From the NCBI GenBank assembly GCA_964388155.1, contig CAYLYH010000002.1:76750-140749 (forward strand): a stretch of DNA of 64,000 nucleotides. Direction: 5' to 3'. Origin of the DNA: JACNKV01 sp964388155 (lineage in GTDB: Bacteria; Fidelibacterota; Marinisomatia; Marinisomatales; JACNKV01). The notes below the pieces were generated by a model. The model had not been told where the DNA came from. It saw only the letters and a list, made by a program, of their open reading frames with translations, and did not search any database. This document shows, piece by piece, positions 36,901 through 47,417 of the stretch (the stretch's first letter is position 1; each line of letters opens with the position of its first letter). A program made the position numbers and the translations under genes.

Positions 36901-37947
36901 TTATTGAACAAGAGAAATAGTGATTTTCTGGGGTGAACCTAATCTGCCAAATTCATGATATGCATAATCAACAATCACAGTGACACCACCCCAATGAATG
37001 TTAATTCCTGCCCCTAATGTAAATTTTTCTTCAATGTCACGTTGAAATAAATGTTGGATTCCACCACGTACAAACGCCACATTTGCTATATTAATTTCTG
37101 TCCCAATATTTAAACTTTCAGTATTATCATTGGGATGATTGGCATCTACGGCTAACGTAACATTCAAGTTACGATATAGAAATGGGAATTTGTATGCGAT
37201 GCCAAACCGAAAAAGTAAAGGAAGATCAAACTTATCAGTATCTAAATAGGCATTCACATGCTCCGGGTCTGATTCTAGTGTCGGATCTAAATCCGTTTGG
37301 ATAATTAAATCTCTTCCGGACATTTGCATTTTAGTGCCAAAATTGGATATGCTCATTCCCAAGGTTAAACCCTCAACCTGCGTACTGTATTTTGTTCCTA
37401 TATCCATTGCAAACCCGGAGGCACTTGAATTATAGATAAATTCGTTCACATATTTCGATGTAATCCCAAGCGAGAATTTGTCCGTAATTCTTTTTCCGTA
37501 AGTAAGTGTGGCTGAATAACATCCCGCATTAAAGGATTCTCCGGTCCCTTCCGGCTGATGTGTCGTTGTTACTTCCATCTCTTTCATGTGAAGGTACGAA
37601 ATAGTTGCTCCTATTGACCCATATGTTCCTAAATTTATCAATCCTCCAACGTATTCATAATCGATATCTTGAAACCATTCGGTATGATCAAACAACACCT
37701 GTACCTTACTTAATCCGGCTATCCCTGCCGGATTCCAGTATAGAGCAGATACATCATCAGCAATTGCCGTAAAGGCACCGCCCATAGATAAAGCGCGCGA
37801 ACTCACGCCAATTTTCAAAAACTGACTGGCAGTAGTACCCACTTTGGACACAGATTGTGATTGGAGCGAGTTCATCAATATCAAAGATATTAAAAGTGTC
37901 ATAACAGAGTGGTTCGCGTTTCTCTGGTTATTTTTTTCAAACTTCAT
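36901..37947 (-). CDS. PorV/PorQ-family outer-membrane protein
   Basis: A 348-residue protein with a signal peptide and a beta-barrel pattern of alternating strands. The N-terminal ASQFLKIGVSSRALSMGGAFTAIADDVSALYWNPAGIAG is split here as the family's opening: SRALSMGGAF followed by YWNPAGIAG. PorV is the shuttle of the type IX secretion system that hands cargo to the surface; PorQ and FadL-like relatives have related roles. It is the last gene of the minus-strand unit and overlaps the previous gene by four bases (ATGA). Being inside a glucan locus, it may be a dedicated partner of the neighbouring surface protein rather than the general PorV. Confidence 0.83.
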   Translation of the reverse strand: MKFEKNNQRNANHSVMTLLISLILMNSLQSQSVSKVGTTASQFLKIGVSSRALSMGGAFTAIADDVSALYWNPAGIAGLSKVQVLFDHTEWFQDIDYEYVGGLINLGTYGSIGATISYLHMKEMEVTTTHQPEGTGESFNAGCYSATLTYGKRITDKFSLGITSKYVNEFIYNSSASGFAMDIGTKYSTQVEGLTLGMSISNFGTKMQMSGRDLIIQTDLDPTLESDPEHVNAYLDTDKFDLPLLFRFGIAYKFPFLYRNLNVTLAVDANHPNDNTESLNIGTEINIANVAFVRGGIQHLFQRDIEEKFTLGAGINIHWGGVTVIVDYAYHEFGRLGSPQKITISLVQ

Positions 37948-40900
37948 TTTATCACCGCAAACTTTCCTTGAATAGGTTTAAAATCATTTTGGCTTCCTGA
38001 TATTGGCTCTATGTAATAGAGATAAATTCCATAGGCAATTGAAAGATTTTCTTTGGTTAGCATATCCCATTCTGCCGAACCATCTTCAATTACTGTCTCA
38101 TGATATAATACATCTACTAATTCGCCTGCCAAATTAAATATTGTAATCTTACAGTGAGGTGGCAGATGGTTAAAATGGATTGATCGTGGTCCACGACCGG
38201 TTGCATATGGATTTTGCCCCTCCCAACTTGCACCGGCAATATATGGATTTGGAACCACTTTCACATTTTGGATGTCCTGTTTTAGTTTTTGTTGATCCAA
38301 ATAAGGAGCATTCGAAACAAAACCAAAAATATCTTCTGAAGTAAATGGCTTAGTTATAATGATATTTAATGTGTCACCAAACGTCGGAATATGAAGAAAG
38401 GGTGAAGAATCATCACTATCAGGACTGATTCCCCATGTCACGAGAGTTGTGTCACCCATAGATTCCAATAGCACTATTCGGTCTCCATAGGAAAAGTGCC
38501 CTGGTTGCGCGAAGACAATTTCATCATACAAAGTACTATCCGGGTGCTCATGGAAACCTTGTTCATCAAAATATCCTGTTTTCTGCTCTATAATTGAAAC
38601 ATAATCATGTTCATTATAAACTAATTCTGAATCAGGAATGGTGTATTCCCATGTTTGATCAAAAACTGCAAATGATATTGGGGAATTATCATACGGATCC
38701 ACAATAGAATAATTTACTCTAATACTTTCAAAAACGATTGTATCACCGGTTGTCCGAATTAATTCTTGTGCTTCTGTTTGATAATCCGCAGAATCTGAAA
38801 AAAGAAATTTTATGTCCCTTGGGTATTTTATTCCAATTGTTTCAATACCTCCGTAACTAAAAGAATCCGACAACACGTGATATTCATTATCATACTTTGG
38901 TGCATAGCTGGTTGACTGTTTGGTAACAACAGTATGGTTATCAAAGATTAATTGCATCCCTTGAAAAATGGTCTTATCATCTTTCAAGGCTTGAGTCCAT
39001 GACACTACGGTATCATGCTTTGACAATTCTGTAACATCAACAACCATAAAGTGTGAAGTAAAGGGTATCATCTCTTCCAGATCATTTAAATCTACATCCG
39101 GTTCCCCTAGATCAGGCTGTTGATTTCCTTCTGTCCCGCTTGGATTCGTCAGAATATTGTAGTTATCAGCATTCGGATCCATACCTTCAGACCAAGCAAT
39201 ATTTTGTTCTACTAAACAACCTCCCGAACCATTTTCATACTCATCTCTACATCCATCACTCCCTACATCTTTATCGAACATTGCGTTCCCATCTATAAAT
39301 GATTCTCCCAGCTCGCCTACCTGAAATCTACCGTCATTTTCAGTACCCCAGTCGGCACACTCGCCATTATCAAATTCATCAATATCTCCATCTCCGTCAT
39401 TATCCCATCCATCAGAACAGTTTTCATTTGCCCCGGAATCTACATAATTATCATGGCTTGGGTCAGGATTCCCCCAAGGATTAAATCCCGGTTCATCTTG
39501 ATTACGTATTCCGTCAACACCATAATCCAACCAGTTAATCTCACCATTCCCCTCCCCCTCGTCTTCAGTATTTGGTAAACCGTCGAGTCCAAAATCAATA
39601 AACACTTCTGTTGAATCCCATTGTCCATTAGCATAGCTATCATCTATGTGTACCCAATCTCCATCATCATCCAAACCATTCAATCTTGAATCTTTAAAAT
39701 AAATTCTATAGTTATGATTATCAGGTATTTGGGCAGGGTCAATATTGTTTAAAACGATTCTACCTGTTCCTCTGGGTGTATGCAATGGATATACATCCTC
39801 GTTCGGTGGTGGGATAACATATCCCGCTGCGTGTGCTTCCGGAATAACAGAAATAACATTTTGAGCTGTCTGTATGTGTCCGCTCTTATCAATGGTTACA
39901 AATTTTGATGTTTCTGCCGGTAATATTTCCTTTTCTAAATTTCCGTGATCATAGGCAGTAACTGCATAATAATAACGATGCCCATTAATCACATTTGTAT
40001 CTGTCCATGCATGAACCAGCCCCGTATTGTCACCTAAATTATATAGTACTCCATCTATATCTAATGGAAAAAACCCCTCATATTCATTCACTAAATCGAA
40101 TTGTTTTTCAGCAACGTTAAATTTATGTGATCCAAATGCATCTGAAATACTCCCGGCATCTGTAAATTCCGTATCGGTAGCTTTATATATTTTATATCCT
40201 TCAAAATCGTAGCCTGATAGTCTATCATATGAATTTTCAGAACGATCGTCCCAATAAATGGTGATATATCCGTCTCCTTCATAAGCCCAAACGGTCGGTA
40301 GGTCTGGTGCTTTTGCAAAATTATAATTTTGATTATAGATTGTCTGCACAGTTTGTTTGTTTCTGATTAAATCAGGAAGATTATCTCCAAATAACATTGC
40401 GATAGAAAAACGTTCTGTTTCACCAATCGGTAACGGAAAATATCCGGAGCCAAAAAGAAAGTCAGCGTCAACATTTTGCACAGATTTATTAAAATACCCC
40501 GGCGCCATTTTATTCCATAGACAATCATCACATCCCATATCTGAAAACTGACCAAATGCAAAATAGTAAAAACTTGATAGTCCTATCTGATCAGACTCAT
40601 CAATATCTGTTTTATCAATATTTGGTTCACCCGGGAATCCTGTATCCACCCATTCATCACCCATTAACTCAAAACCGGATGTCGGTTGTCCATCACCTTC
40701 GCCATAAAACGTGTCTCCGCTTCCGGGAGCACCGTCTAAACCTACATCGTCCTTTTCAAAATCCCAGTCACCGTCATTATCAATACCATCACTCCGTGAC
40801 TCATCAATCAGTAGATTATCTACTCCTTCATTCGTTAAATAATCAATGTATTTTTGCCCAACATTCAAATATATATCTTCAAAATAGCCAGGAGTAACCT

Positions 40901-42143
40901 CTATGGAATAGCCGTTGTTTTCGTCAATAATACCATTTAGGTTATCATCAATCAAATTTCGTTCAATTTCCTCATAGGGAATCCCCGGAACAAATGTATA
41001 AATATTTCCGTTTTGAACGATTTCAATTCCGTTTGCAGGTATTGTTGTAATTATTCTCTCATAACCATTATTATAATCTATGACTACAATTGTATCACCG
41101 ACAGAAAATATCACCGGGTCAAATAAACTTTCTGTGATAATCTCTCCTGAGCCATCACTACCATCGCCATCGTTGTCGATCCCGTCTATCGAATTACCGG
41201 GGCTTTCAAGGAAAGCATAACCCGCTAAACCTACCGGAGACCAACCCTGTGCACCAACACCGCCTAGTCCAGTTTCAAGATTTGTCCCATGGTCATAGGA
41301 ATACGCAATATCGTCATTTTTATCAAAATCCGCATAATCATCCTGACTGTCTCCATCCCCACCTGTTATCGTGCCTACAATAGCTCCGAAGATCATCTTA
41401 TGATGATCTTTATGTCCAATATTTTTTATATCATAAAGCCAAAAAAGTACGTCCTCTGCCATGATATGATTCCATTGTAATCCTCGGACTGTTGCATTCA
41501 AACCAAGTCCTTTTCGTTCCATATCTGTAGTATCCGGGAAAAAACTAAATTCCTCATCATTGGCATCATCCATGATAAAGTAACTTTCCTGTTCCGCATT
41601 TTTTTGATTTTTTCCAAAATAGCCATTCCAACTTTCGGACCAACCTGGATCTAGTGCATCGGTAAGCTTGTCCGGCCATTGATTTGGCCAAGTGTTCGGA
41701 TGCCTTGGATTTGAAGGATCTACCGGAGGACCCATATGACTCATCGCCACCAAGTTGGAATCATCATTGAAATACCCCATGAGCGGTTCCCAGCCCCAGT
41801 GATCATCTAAATTCATCTCACTTCCGCGGGGACTATAAGTAGTAACGACACTGTGACGTAGCACATCGTTTTCATCCATAATTTCAGATCCTACCAATAT
41901 TCCAACGTCTCCAATATATTCATGAGTAGAATTAATTGGCCATTCACCTCCTATATCATCCGGCTCATCCATCCATCGCCCTAATAAACCATAGTTATAA
42001 AAAGTTGTTCTCACTTTATTTCCGGAGTGTACATTTTTTCCTCTTGCTAACGTTGTACCGTGTGGATTGGCGGCCATAAGAGATGTATTAACAATCATAA
42101 TCCCGATAAAAAGTATATGATTAAATGACGAATTTATTTTCAT
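37944..42143 (-). CDS. Very large exported surface protein with calcium-type DNDGD repeats
   Basis: About 1,399 residues from ATG 42143, where a signal peptide (MKINSSFNHILFIGIMIV) begins; ATG 42176, overlapping the receptor gene by 14 bases, is the alternative. It contains many Asp/Asn/Gly clusters (GIDNDGDGSDGSGE, SDGIDNDGDWDFE, SDGWDNDGDGDIDEFDNG) like the calcium-binding loops of thrombospondin type 3 repeats, a fibronectin-like segment (LPTVWAYEGDGYITIYWDD), and a C-terminal FlgD-like/sorting region (VVPNPYIAGASWEG, then KITIFNLAGELVDVLY, ending FAVIK). No enzyme domain is recognised. Lying between the TonB-dependent receptor and the PorV-like gene, it takes the place where SusD-like binding proteins stand in Bacteroidetes, so a glucan-binding role is possible. 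Confidence 0.75.
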   Translation of the reverse strand: MKINSSFNHILFIGIMIVNTSLMAANPHGTTLARGKNVHSGNKVRTTFYNYGLLGRWMDEPDDIGGEWPINSTHEYIGDVGILVGSEIMDENDVLRHSVVTTYSPRGSEMNLDDHWGWEPLMGYFNDDSNLVAMSHMGPPVDPSNPRHPNTWPNQWPDKLTDALDPGWSESWNGYFGKNQKNAEQESYFIMDDANDEEFSFFPDTTDMERKGLGLNATVRGLQWNHIMAEDVLFWLYDIKNIGHKDHHKMIFGAIVGTITGGDGDSQDDYADFDKNDDIAYSYDHGTNLETGLGGVGAQGWSPVGLAGYAFLESPGNSIDGIDNDGDGSDGSGEIITESLFDPVIFSVGDTIVVIDYNNGYERIITTIPANGIEIVQNGNIYTFVPGIPYEEIERNLIDDNLNGIIDENNGYSIEVTPGYFEDIYLNVGQKYIDYLTNEGVDNLLIDESRSDGIDNDGDWDFEKDDVGLDGAPGSGDTFYGEGDGQPTSGFELMGDEWVDTGFPGEPNIDKTDIDESDQIGLSSFYYFAFGQFSDMGCDDCLWNKMAPGYFNKSVQNVDADFLFGSGYFPLPIGETERFSIAMLFGDNLPDLIRNKQTVQTIYNQNYNFAKAPDLPTVWAYEGDGYITIYWDDRSENSYDRLSGYDFEGYKIYKATDTEFTDAGSISDAFGSHKFNVAEKQFDLVNEYEGFFPLDIDGVLYNLGDNTGLVHAWTDTNVINGHRYYYAVTAYDHGNLEKEILPAETSKFVTIDKSGHIQTAQNVISVIPEAHAAGYVIPPPNEDVYPLHTPRGTGRIVLNNIDPAQIPDNHNYRIYFKDSRLNGLDDDGDWVHIDDSYANGQWDSTEVFIDFGLDGLPNTEDEGEGNGEINWLDYGVDGIRNQDEPGFNPWGNPDPSHDNYVDSGANENCSDGWDNDGDGDIDEFDNGECADWGTENDGRFQVGELGESFIDGNAMFDKDVGSDGCRDEYENGSGGCLVEQNIAWSEGMDPNADNYNILTNPSGTEGNQQPDLGEPDVDLNDLEEMIPFTSHFMVVDVTELSKHDTVVSWTQALKDDKTIFQGMQLIFDNHTVVTKQSTSYAPKYDNEYHVLSDSFSYGGIETIGIKYPRDIKFLFSDSADYQTEAQELIRTTGDTIVFESIRVNYSIVDPYDNSPISFAVFDQTWEYTIPDSELVYNEHDYVSIIEQKTGYFDEQGFHEHPDSTLYDEIVFAQPGHFSYGDRIVLLESMGDTTLVTWGISPDSDDSSPFLHIPTFGDTLNIIITKPFTSEDIFGFVSNAPYLDQQKLKQDIQNVKVVPNPYIAGASWEGQNPYATGRGPRSIHFNHLPPHCKITIFNLAGELVDVLYHETVIEDGSAEWDMLTKENLSIAYGIYLYYIEPISGSQNDFKPIQGKFAVIK

Positions 42144-42162
42144 AATGTTTCTCAAAATATTT

Positions 42163-45100
42163 CTAGAATTTAACATGGATGCCTACATTAATTTTACGTG
42201 GATCAGAAAACCAATCAGGTTTTAATAGGTGCTCATCTATGTGCCCAATACGATCCGTTGTAGCGTCTGGTGTATCTTTTGCGGTAAGTGTATAGGTTCC
42301 TCTGCCGGTATCTCCCCAAACTGTACGTTCATTTTGAATATCCAACAAATTGTATATGTTACAAAACAGTGTTGTATGTAAGCCAAATAGTCTTAAATGA
42401 TATGAAGAACGAAAATCCAATTCATAATAATTTGGAATTCTATCACTATTCTCTGAGAACCCGGCAAAGGCACTCGAACCTGAAACAGAGCCTACTTTAT
42501 ATTCAGGTGTATACGGGGTTCCACTCCACAATTTTCCAATCATTGAAACTGACCAATTTCTCTTACCATAAGTAATCGAACCATTTAGAGTATGGGTTTG
42601 ATCCCAATCCAGTGGAATTAGACTCTGTATAGGTTCTTGATCGGATTGTGCACTATGATAGGCATCGTCTGGATTGGAGTATGTTCCTTCAGCAACCATC
42701 CATGAGTAATCTAATGATGCACCAAATCCGTTATAAAATGCTCGATTAATAGCTATTGTGTATCCTCTAGTATTTGCGTAGTCTTTGTTTTCATACTTAA
42801 AATATGTACCAACCGGATATTTTCGAATTGGTGCGCTCATACCAACCCAGTCTCTGGTATCTCTATAAAACAGAGTAAGATCAAATGAGACCATCATTGC
42901 AATCTCTTGTTTAAACCCCACTTCATACATCACTGTTCGCTCAGGTTTTAGCGATGCATTCCCAAGAATTCCAGCAAAATTGGATTCCCCTATTTCAAAT
43001 TCCGGATTTGAATACAAGTATGAGAAATTAGGAATCTGGAAAAAATATCCATAAGATACATGAACTGCTCCTTTATCAGAAACAGGGTATGACAATCCAA
43101 TTCTAGGACTAAGTTGGTATGATTTGTTAGCAGGTTTATATCCGTTCTTCCATTGATAAAACTCACGCATGGCAGTCCATGACGAATCTTCATACATTCC
43201 TGAGGTTAGTAGATTTTGTGCTTTTACGGCACCCTCTGCTGTTAATGAATCAATCAAAATGACGCCTGAATTGAGTTCCGGGTAATCATATTGGTAAAAC
43301 ACAACTGTATCGTTAGCAGTCTTTGCTAAATAATACTTACGATTCCCCGGAAATCTATCATTAGTAGGAACAACCCAATCCGGATCAAAATAATCAAATC
43401 GCAATCCAATGTTTACAATTAAATCTTTTAGTTCTAATTTGTCCTGTATGTAAGCTGAAAATTCAATGGGATTCGCTCTGAAATAACTATGTGCAGAAGT
43501 ATATGTCGGATAAATAGCAGGGGCATACGGATAAACCTTTGATCCTGAAATAGGGTTGTAACCAATCGTATCTCCTTCCGCTGTAAATCCATAACTTCCT
43601 TCCATCAGATATTCTACGTGTTTATCATTTGCCCAAAGGTCATATCGCTTGAAAGCAAAACCGGTTTTTACTTGATGAACAGAATTGATTTGACTAGAAA
43701 TATCAAATTTTAACATACGATAGGTTGTTTCTCTTTCGTAACGACCTCCTTGAGTTCCCCCTGACGCAAATGACCAAGCCGGTCGGTTCATAATAACCGG
43801 ATCAACATAGCCTTCTGAATCATCTAAATCTACAACTATGTAATGCCAAGTTGAGTCCTGAGTTTGGTATGAGCCCACCTCATAATATTGTGGAATTGTT
43901 TCCCATTTTACTCCATTGTAAAATTGAATTGAATCAGCTTGCCAAGATAAATTATCCATAATCTGTGATTCAAACGGTACGTTGTTGACATCTTTGTAAA
44001 GATGTTCCCAGTAAGCAGATGAAAAATCAATAAATTTTAATTCATAAAAGGTTTTTGATGAGATACTATGCGTGAAAGTAAGGATATGAGATAAATCTTT
44101 TTCATATCTATTCATCAAACCATCCGGAATATATTTGTAGTCAGCATCATAATTTTTATATTGTTTTTCTGCACTGAAAGAGCTGTAAGCAAACTTCATT
44201 TTTGGGGTTGGTTTTATAGTAAATTTAAATTGAGCAGTTAATTTAGAGAACGGTGCTAATGGTACAATTTTTTGATCTCCAAACAGCATACCGTTTGATT
44301 GGAATAGTCGTTTGCCATAGTACTTATTTGTTGTATTAAAGTATCGAATGTTTGTGTAAAATGTAACCCAATCATTTAAAAAAGGAACCGGCCCACTCAA
44401 ATGGGCATTGATGTTTTTTATTTGAAACGGGTTCAGCACAACATTTAATTTGTCCACAAACCCATTATTATCTAACGAAAAACGATGTTCTCCCCACTGA
44501 GGTTGTCCGTCTCCTTCACCTAAACTGGGTTCGTTCTTTTGCCCATTATTATTGCTATAATATGAAGGAATCATTGAACCATTATCCATAGGGTCACCGG
44601 CAATACCATCCGGTCCTAAGTCATTATTAAGGGGCTCACCTGCATCAAATTCCCCATTCTCATTAACATCATCATAAGGTTCATTGTAATCCCATTGTAG
44701 ATTTCCGTTCAAATCATTATACCATTCAGGGCTATCCCATTGACCATCTCCATTTAAGTCTTCATACGATTTCCAAGTCGAAAAAGGTGACGAGATCGTG
44801 TATAGATCTGATTTTAAGGTATGAAACCCACCTCCATATATTTCCAAGCCACCTTTTAAATGATCTTGCCCATCTTTTGTAACAATGTTGACAATGCCGG
44901 ACATTGCGTTTCCATATTCCGCATTAAAAGTTCCACTGATAACCTGAAGCTCTTGTATAGAACTATTTTGAATCTCTTCTCCGACACTGCTTCCATCGTA
45001 AGAATCTGTTGTTGAGATACCGTCCACCCAAAATGAAACTTCACCACTTCTCCCTCCACGGACATGCAAACCACCACCATCACGAACAATTCCAGCTTGC

Positions 45101-45555
45101 AAACCAATCGCATCCGTTACCTCCGCCACGGGTAGATTTTCTAACGTTTTTGCATCCATAACAGACGCCATTGAAGTTTGATCTAATCGAACGGTTTGCC
45201 TTTTTGCAACCACCACAACCTCTTCTCCTTCAATGGCTTCCATACTCATAGAAAAATTAATATGTGTTGTCAGGTCTACCGCAATATCAACTTCGGTCAT
45301 TCGTACTGTGGTAAATCCAATCATCATGGCACGAACGGTATATTTCCCCGGGGGGATATTTAAAATAAAATAATTACCGTGGATATCAGTTGCTGCTCCC
45401 AAACTTGTTCCATCAACCATTATATTACACCCAACCAAAGACTCACCGGTCTTTTTATCTTTTACTGTTCCAGAAATTTTCCCTGTTGTTCCTGCATAAA
45501 TACTTGAAATCAACACAATGGATAACATTAAAACGAGTTTCGTTAAATTCTTCAT
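42163..45555 (-). CDS. TonB-dependent receptor with carboxypeptidase-regulatory-like domain
   Basis: A 1130-residue outer-membrane receptor. Order of parts: signal peptide, a beta-sandwich domain at about 24-100 (GKISGTVKDKKTGESLVGCNI), a plug at about 120-230 (VTDAIGLQAGIVRDGGGLHVRGG ... GIVNIVTKDG, read as two blocks), then the barrel ending in a terminal aromatic residue (HVKF). An unusual Asp-rich insert at about 265-350 carries DLNGDGQWD-like loops. It would import oligosaccharides using TonB energy. It shares four bases with the upstream GH13 gene (ATGA), so cutting and uptake are coupled. The general layout resembles SusC, but no SusD is adjacent. Confidence 0.92.
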   Translation of the reverse strand: MKNLTKLVLMLSIVLISSIYAGTTGKISGTVKDKKTGESLVGCNIMVDGTSLGAATDIHGNYFILNIPPGKYTVRAMMIGFTTVRMTEVDIAVDLTTHINFSMSMEAIEGEEVVVVAKRQTVRLDQTSMASVMDAKTLENLPVAEVTDAIGLQAGIVRDGGGLHVRGGRSGEVSFWVDGISTTDSYDGSSVGEEIQNSSIQELQVISGTFNAEYGNAMSGIVNIVTKDGQDHLKGGLEIYGGGFHTLKSDLYTISSPFSTWKSYEDLNGDGQWDSPEWYNDLNGNLQWDYNEPYDDVNENGEFDAGEPLNNDLGPDGIAGDPMDNGSMIPSYYSNNNGQKNEPSLGEGDGQPQWGEHRFSLDNNGFVDKLNVVLNPFQIKNINAHLSGPVPFLNDWVTFYTNIRYFNTTNKYYGKRLFQSNGMLFGDQKIVPLAPFSKLTAQFKFTIKPTPKMKFAYSSFSAEKQYKNYDADYKYIPDGLMNRYEKDLSHILTFTHSISSKTFYELKFIDFSSAYWEHLYKDVNNVPFESQIMDNLSWQADSIQFYNGVKWETIPQYYEVGSYQTQDSTWHYIVVDLDDSEGYVDPVIMNRPAWSFASGGTQGGRYERETTYRMLKFDISSQINSVHQVKTGFAFKRYDLWANDKHVEYLMEGSYGFTAEGDTIGYNPISGSKVYPYAPAIYPTYTSAHSYFRANPIEFSAYIQDKLELKDLIVNIGLRFDYFDPDWVVPTNDRFPGNRKYYLAKTANDTVVFYQYDYPELNSGVILIDSLTAEGAVKAQNLLTSGMYEDSSWTAMREFYQWKNGYKPANKSYQLSPRIGLSYPVSDKGAVHVSYGYFFQIPNFSYLYSNPEFEIGESNFAGILGNASLKPERTVMYEVGFKQEIAMMVSFDLTLFYRDTRDWVGMSAPIRKYPVGTYFKYENKDYANTRGYTIAINRAFYNGFGASLDYSWMVAEGTYSNPDDAYHSAQSDQEPIQSLIPLDWDQTHTLNGSITYGKRNWSVSMIGKLWSGTPYTPEYKVGSVSGSSAFAGFSENSDRIPNYYELDFRSSYHLRLFGLHTTLFCNIYNLLDIQNERTVWGDTGRGTYTLTAKDTPDATTDRIGHIDEHLLKPDWFSDPRKINVGIHVKF

Positions 45556-47417
45556 ATTTTCTTTTGAAATAGTTTCCCTGATTTTGCTTGGAGCAGTTTA
45601 TTATGGTTATTACCAAATATCATAGACCAATTTTCAAATCCATCGATAAATATACTATTTGGTATTATTTGCTTAGTGTTTGAATTATTAAATGCACAAA
45701 TTATAACCTCACTATCTTTCGTCCTTTTAAATACATAGAGTCCATTAGAATTTGTATAGATAGTAACATAATTGCCTTGTCTCAAGGCTGGATATTCTAA
45801 ACGAAGTTCAATCAAATCCCGATAATACGCTAACAAATCTTTGTCCACACTAACACTATCTATAGGACGTTTTCCGGCGCAATCCAAATAATCACAGGGA
45901 TGCGCCGTTTCATCGTCATAGGAAAACTCAGGCCACACCATTGGTTTGCGGCAATCGGGATCATCAGCTCCCCACATTCCAACTTCATCTCCGTAATATA
46001 TATACGGAGCCCCTACATAGGCAAATTGAAATAAAAGAATTGTTCTTTGAATCTGTCGCTGCTTGGCATTTGGCTTTCGGATGTCAAATTCCTTATTCCA
46101 CCATGTATTGTTTGCATGGTCAATCACTCGATCAGGATTGACAACCGCTGAAGCCAATCTCTCAGTATCATGACTTCCAAGACAGTTTTGCAATACATTC
46201 GCCGCCTTTGGAGGATATTCATCCCTGACCTGTTGAAGCAATCCATCCAATTCGGATGGCGTAATTTTGTTATTTTGATCAATAAAAAACCTGAACATTG
46301 CATCACCAAATCGATAATTCATCACCGCATCGAAACGACCATCTTTCAGCCAAGGAGATGCATTATACTGTTTGTTATTCCACCAGTCTTCCCACCAGAC
46401 TTCTCCGGTAATATAGGCATTTGAGTTTATCGCTTTCACCCAGCCACAAAACTCATCCCAAAACGGCATTTGTATACGTTCAGCGACGTCTAAACGCCAT
46501 CCGTCAATACCGTCAGAAGGATCTCCGTCATTGTTGGGATCCATCCACCGATGCGTAATAGCCTTAATGTGTTCACGGACGGGTTTAACCGGACCGTTTT
46601 TATTCTGACGAAAAGCCGGAAGGTCTTCCACATATCCTTTGTAGCGTAAAGGAGGATACCCGTTCGGATTAAATTGCGGTGGTAAATTAAGGTAATCATT
46701 CAAATGCGATGCGTCTTCTAATCCGTTGCCTTCTATGGAATACCAAAGATAATAAGGACTTTCTTCCCGATGGTTAATAACATCTCGGAACGCCCAAAAT
46801 GTTAACCCTGCATGATTAAACACACCATCTATAATGATGTGCATTCCCCTGCGATGCACCTCTTCGACGAGCTGAAGAAATAATTTATCAGCTGAAGTCC
46901 ACTTCCAAGTTGATGGGGCATGTGGATCTTCAGATTGAATAATTTTAGTATCTCCATTAGGATCCGGACCAAAGTGTCGATCAATATGATGGTAGTGTGC
47001 CGCTCCATATTTATGAGAGGATGGCGAATCGAAAATGGGATTCAAATATATAGCATTTATTCCCAACTCTTCCAGATAGTCAAGTTTATCCAAAATTCCT
47101 TGGATATCACCTCCGTATCGCCGAAGCTGAAATTGATATCGGAAATCTTCTCCATTCTCAATCTCCCACGGTTGAAAAGTATACCAGTCAGATGTCCAGT
47201 GAGAACGCTCCCAGCTTTTGGGGTGAGTCCAAGGCCACGTTCCCATCGCACTCGCCAATGTTGGATCGTTGGCGTGATTGCCATTAGAAAATCTCTCAGG
47301 AAATATTTGATACCACACGGCATCAGCAGCCCATTTGGGATGTTGGCTTCCGAAGAGGGTCGGACCAATAACAACGAACAAAGTCAGAATTTGAATTATT
47401 AATTTAATTTGTTTCAT
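45552..47417 (-). CDS. Secreted GH13 alpha-glucan hydrolase (alpha-amylase/neopullulanase type)
   Basis: A 621-residue protein with a signal peptide (to about residue 24) and a GH13 barrel from WYQIFPERF. All four conserved regions are present: DGVFNHAG (about 197), GWRLD with nucleophile Asp310, TGEVW with acid/base Glu339, and GSHDTER with Asp416. The WYQIFPERF opening and the long loops before region I suit the neopullulanase/cyclomaltodextrinase group, though the usual N-terminal dimerisation module is absent. There is no sorting domain, so it may be periplasmic or simply released. It is the first gene of the minus-strand unit with the receptor, the giant surface protein and the PorV-like gene, and diverges from the TrmB-like gene. 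Confidence 0.92.
   Translation of the reverse strand: MKQIKLIIQILTLFVVIGPTLFGSQHPKWAADAVWYQIFPERFSNGNHANDPTLASAMGTWPWTHPKSWERSHWTSDWYTFQPWEIENGEDFRYQFQLRRYGGDIQGILDKLDYLEELGINAIYLNPIFDSPSSHKYGAAHYHHIDRHFGPDPNGDTKIIQSEDPHAPSTWKWTSADKLFLQLVEEVHRRGMHIIIDGVFNHAGLTFWAFRDVINHREESPYYLWYSIEGNGLEDASHLNDYLNLPPQFNPNGYPPLRYKGYVEDLPAFRQNKNGPVKPVREHIKAITHRWMDPNNDGDPSDGIDGWRLDVAERIQMPFWDEFCGWVKAINSNAYITGEVWWEDWWNNKQYNASPWLKDGRFDAVMNYRFGDAMFRFFIDQNNKITPSELDGLLQQVRDEYPPKAANVLQNCLGSHDTERLASAVVNPDRVIDHANNTWWNKEFDIRKPNAKQRQIQRTILLFQFAYVGAPYIYYGDEVGMWGADDPDCRKPMVWPEFSYDDETAHPCDYLDCAGKRPIDSVSVDKDLLAYYRDLIELRLEYPALRQGNYVTIYTNSNGLYVFKRTKDSEVIICAFNNSNTKQIIPNSIFIDGFENWSMIFGNNHNKLLQAKSGKLFQKKI

Noticed and set aside
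45552..47417. The 621-residue GH13 as a frameshifted or truncated gene because its C-terminus ends abruptly in a lysine-rich tail.
   Set aside because: All four GH13 regions and a C-terminal beta domain are present, and the stop makes a clean ATGA overlap with the receptor gene.
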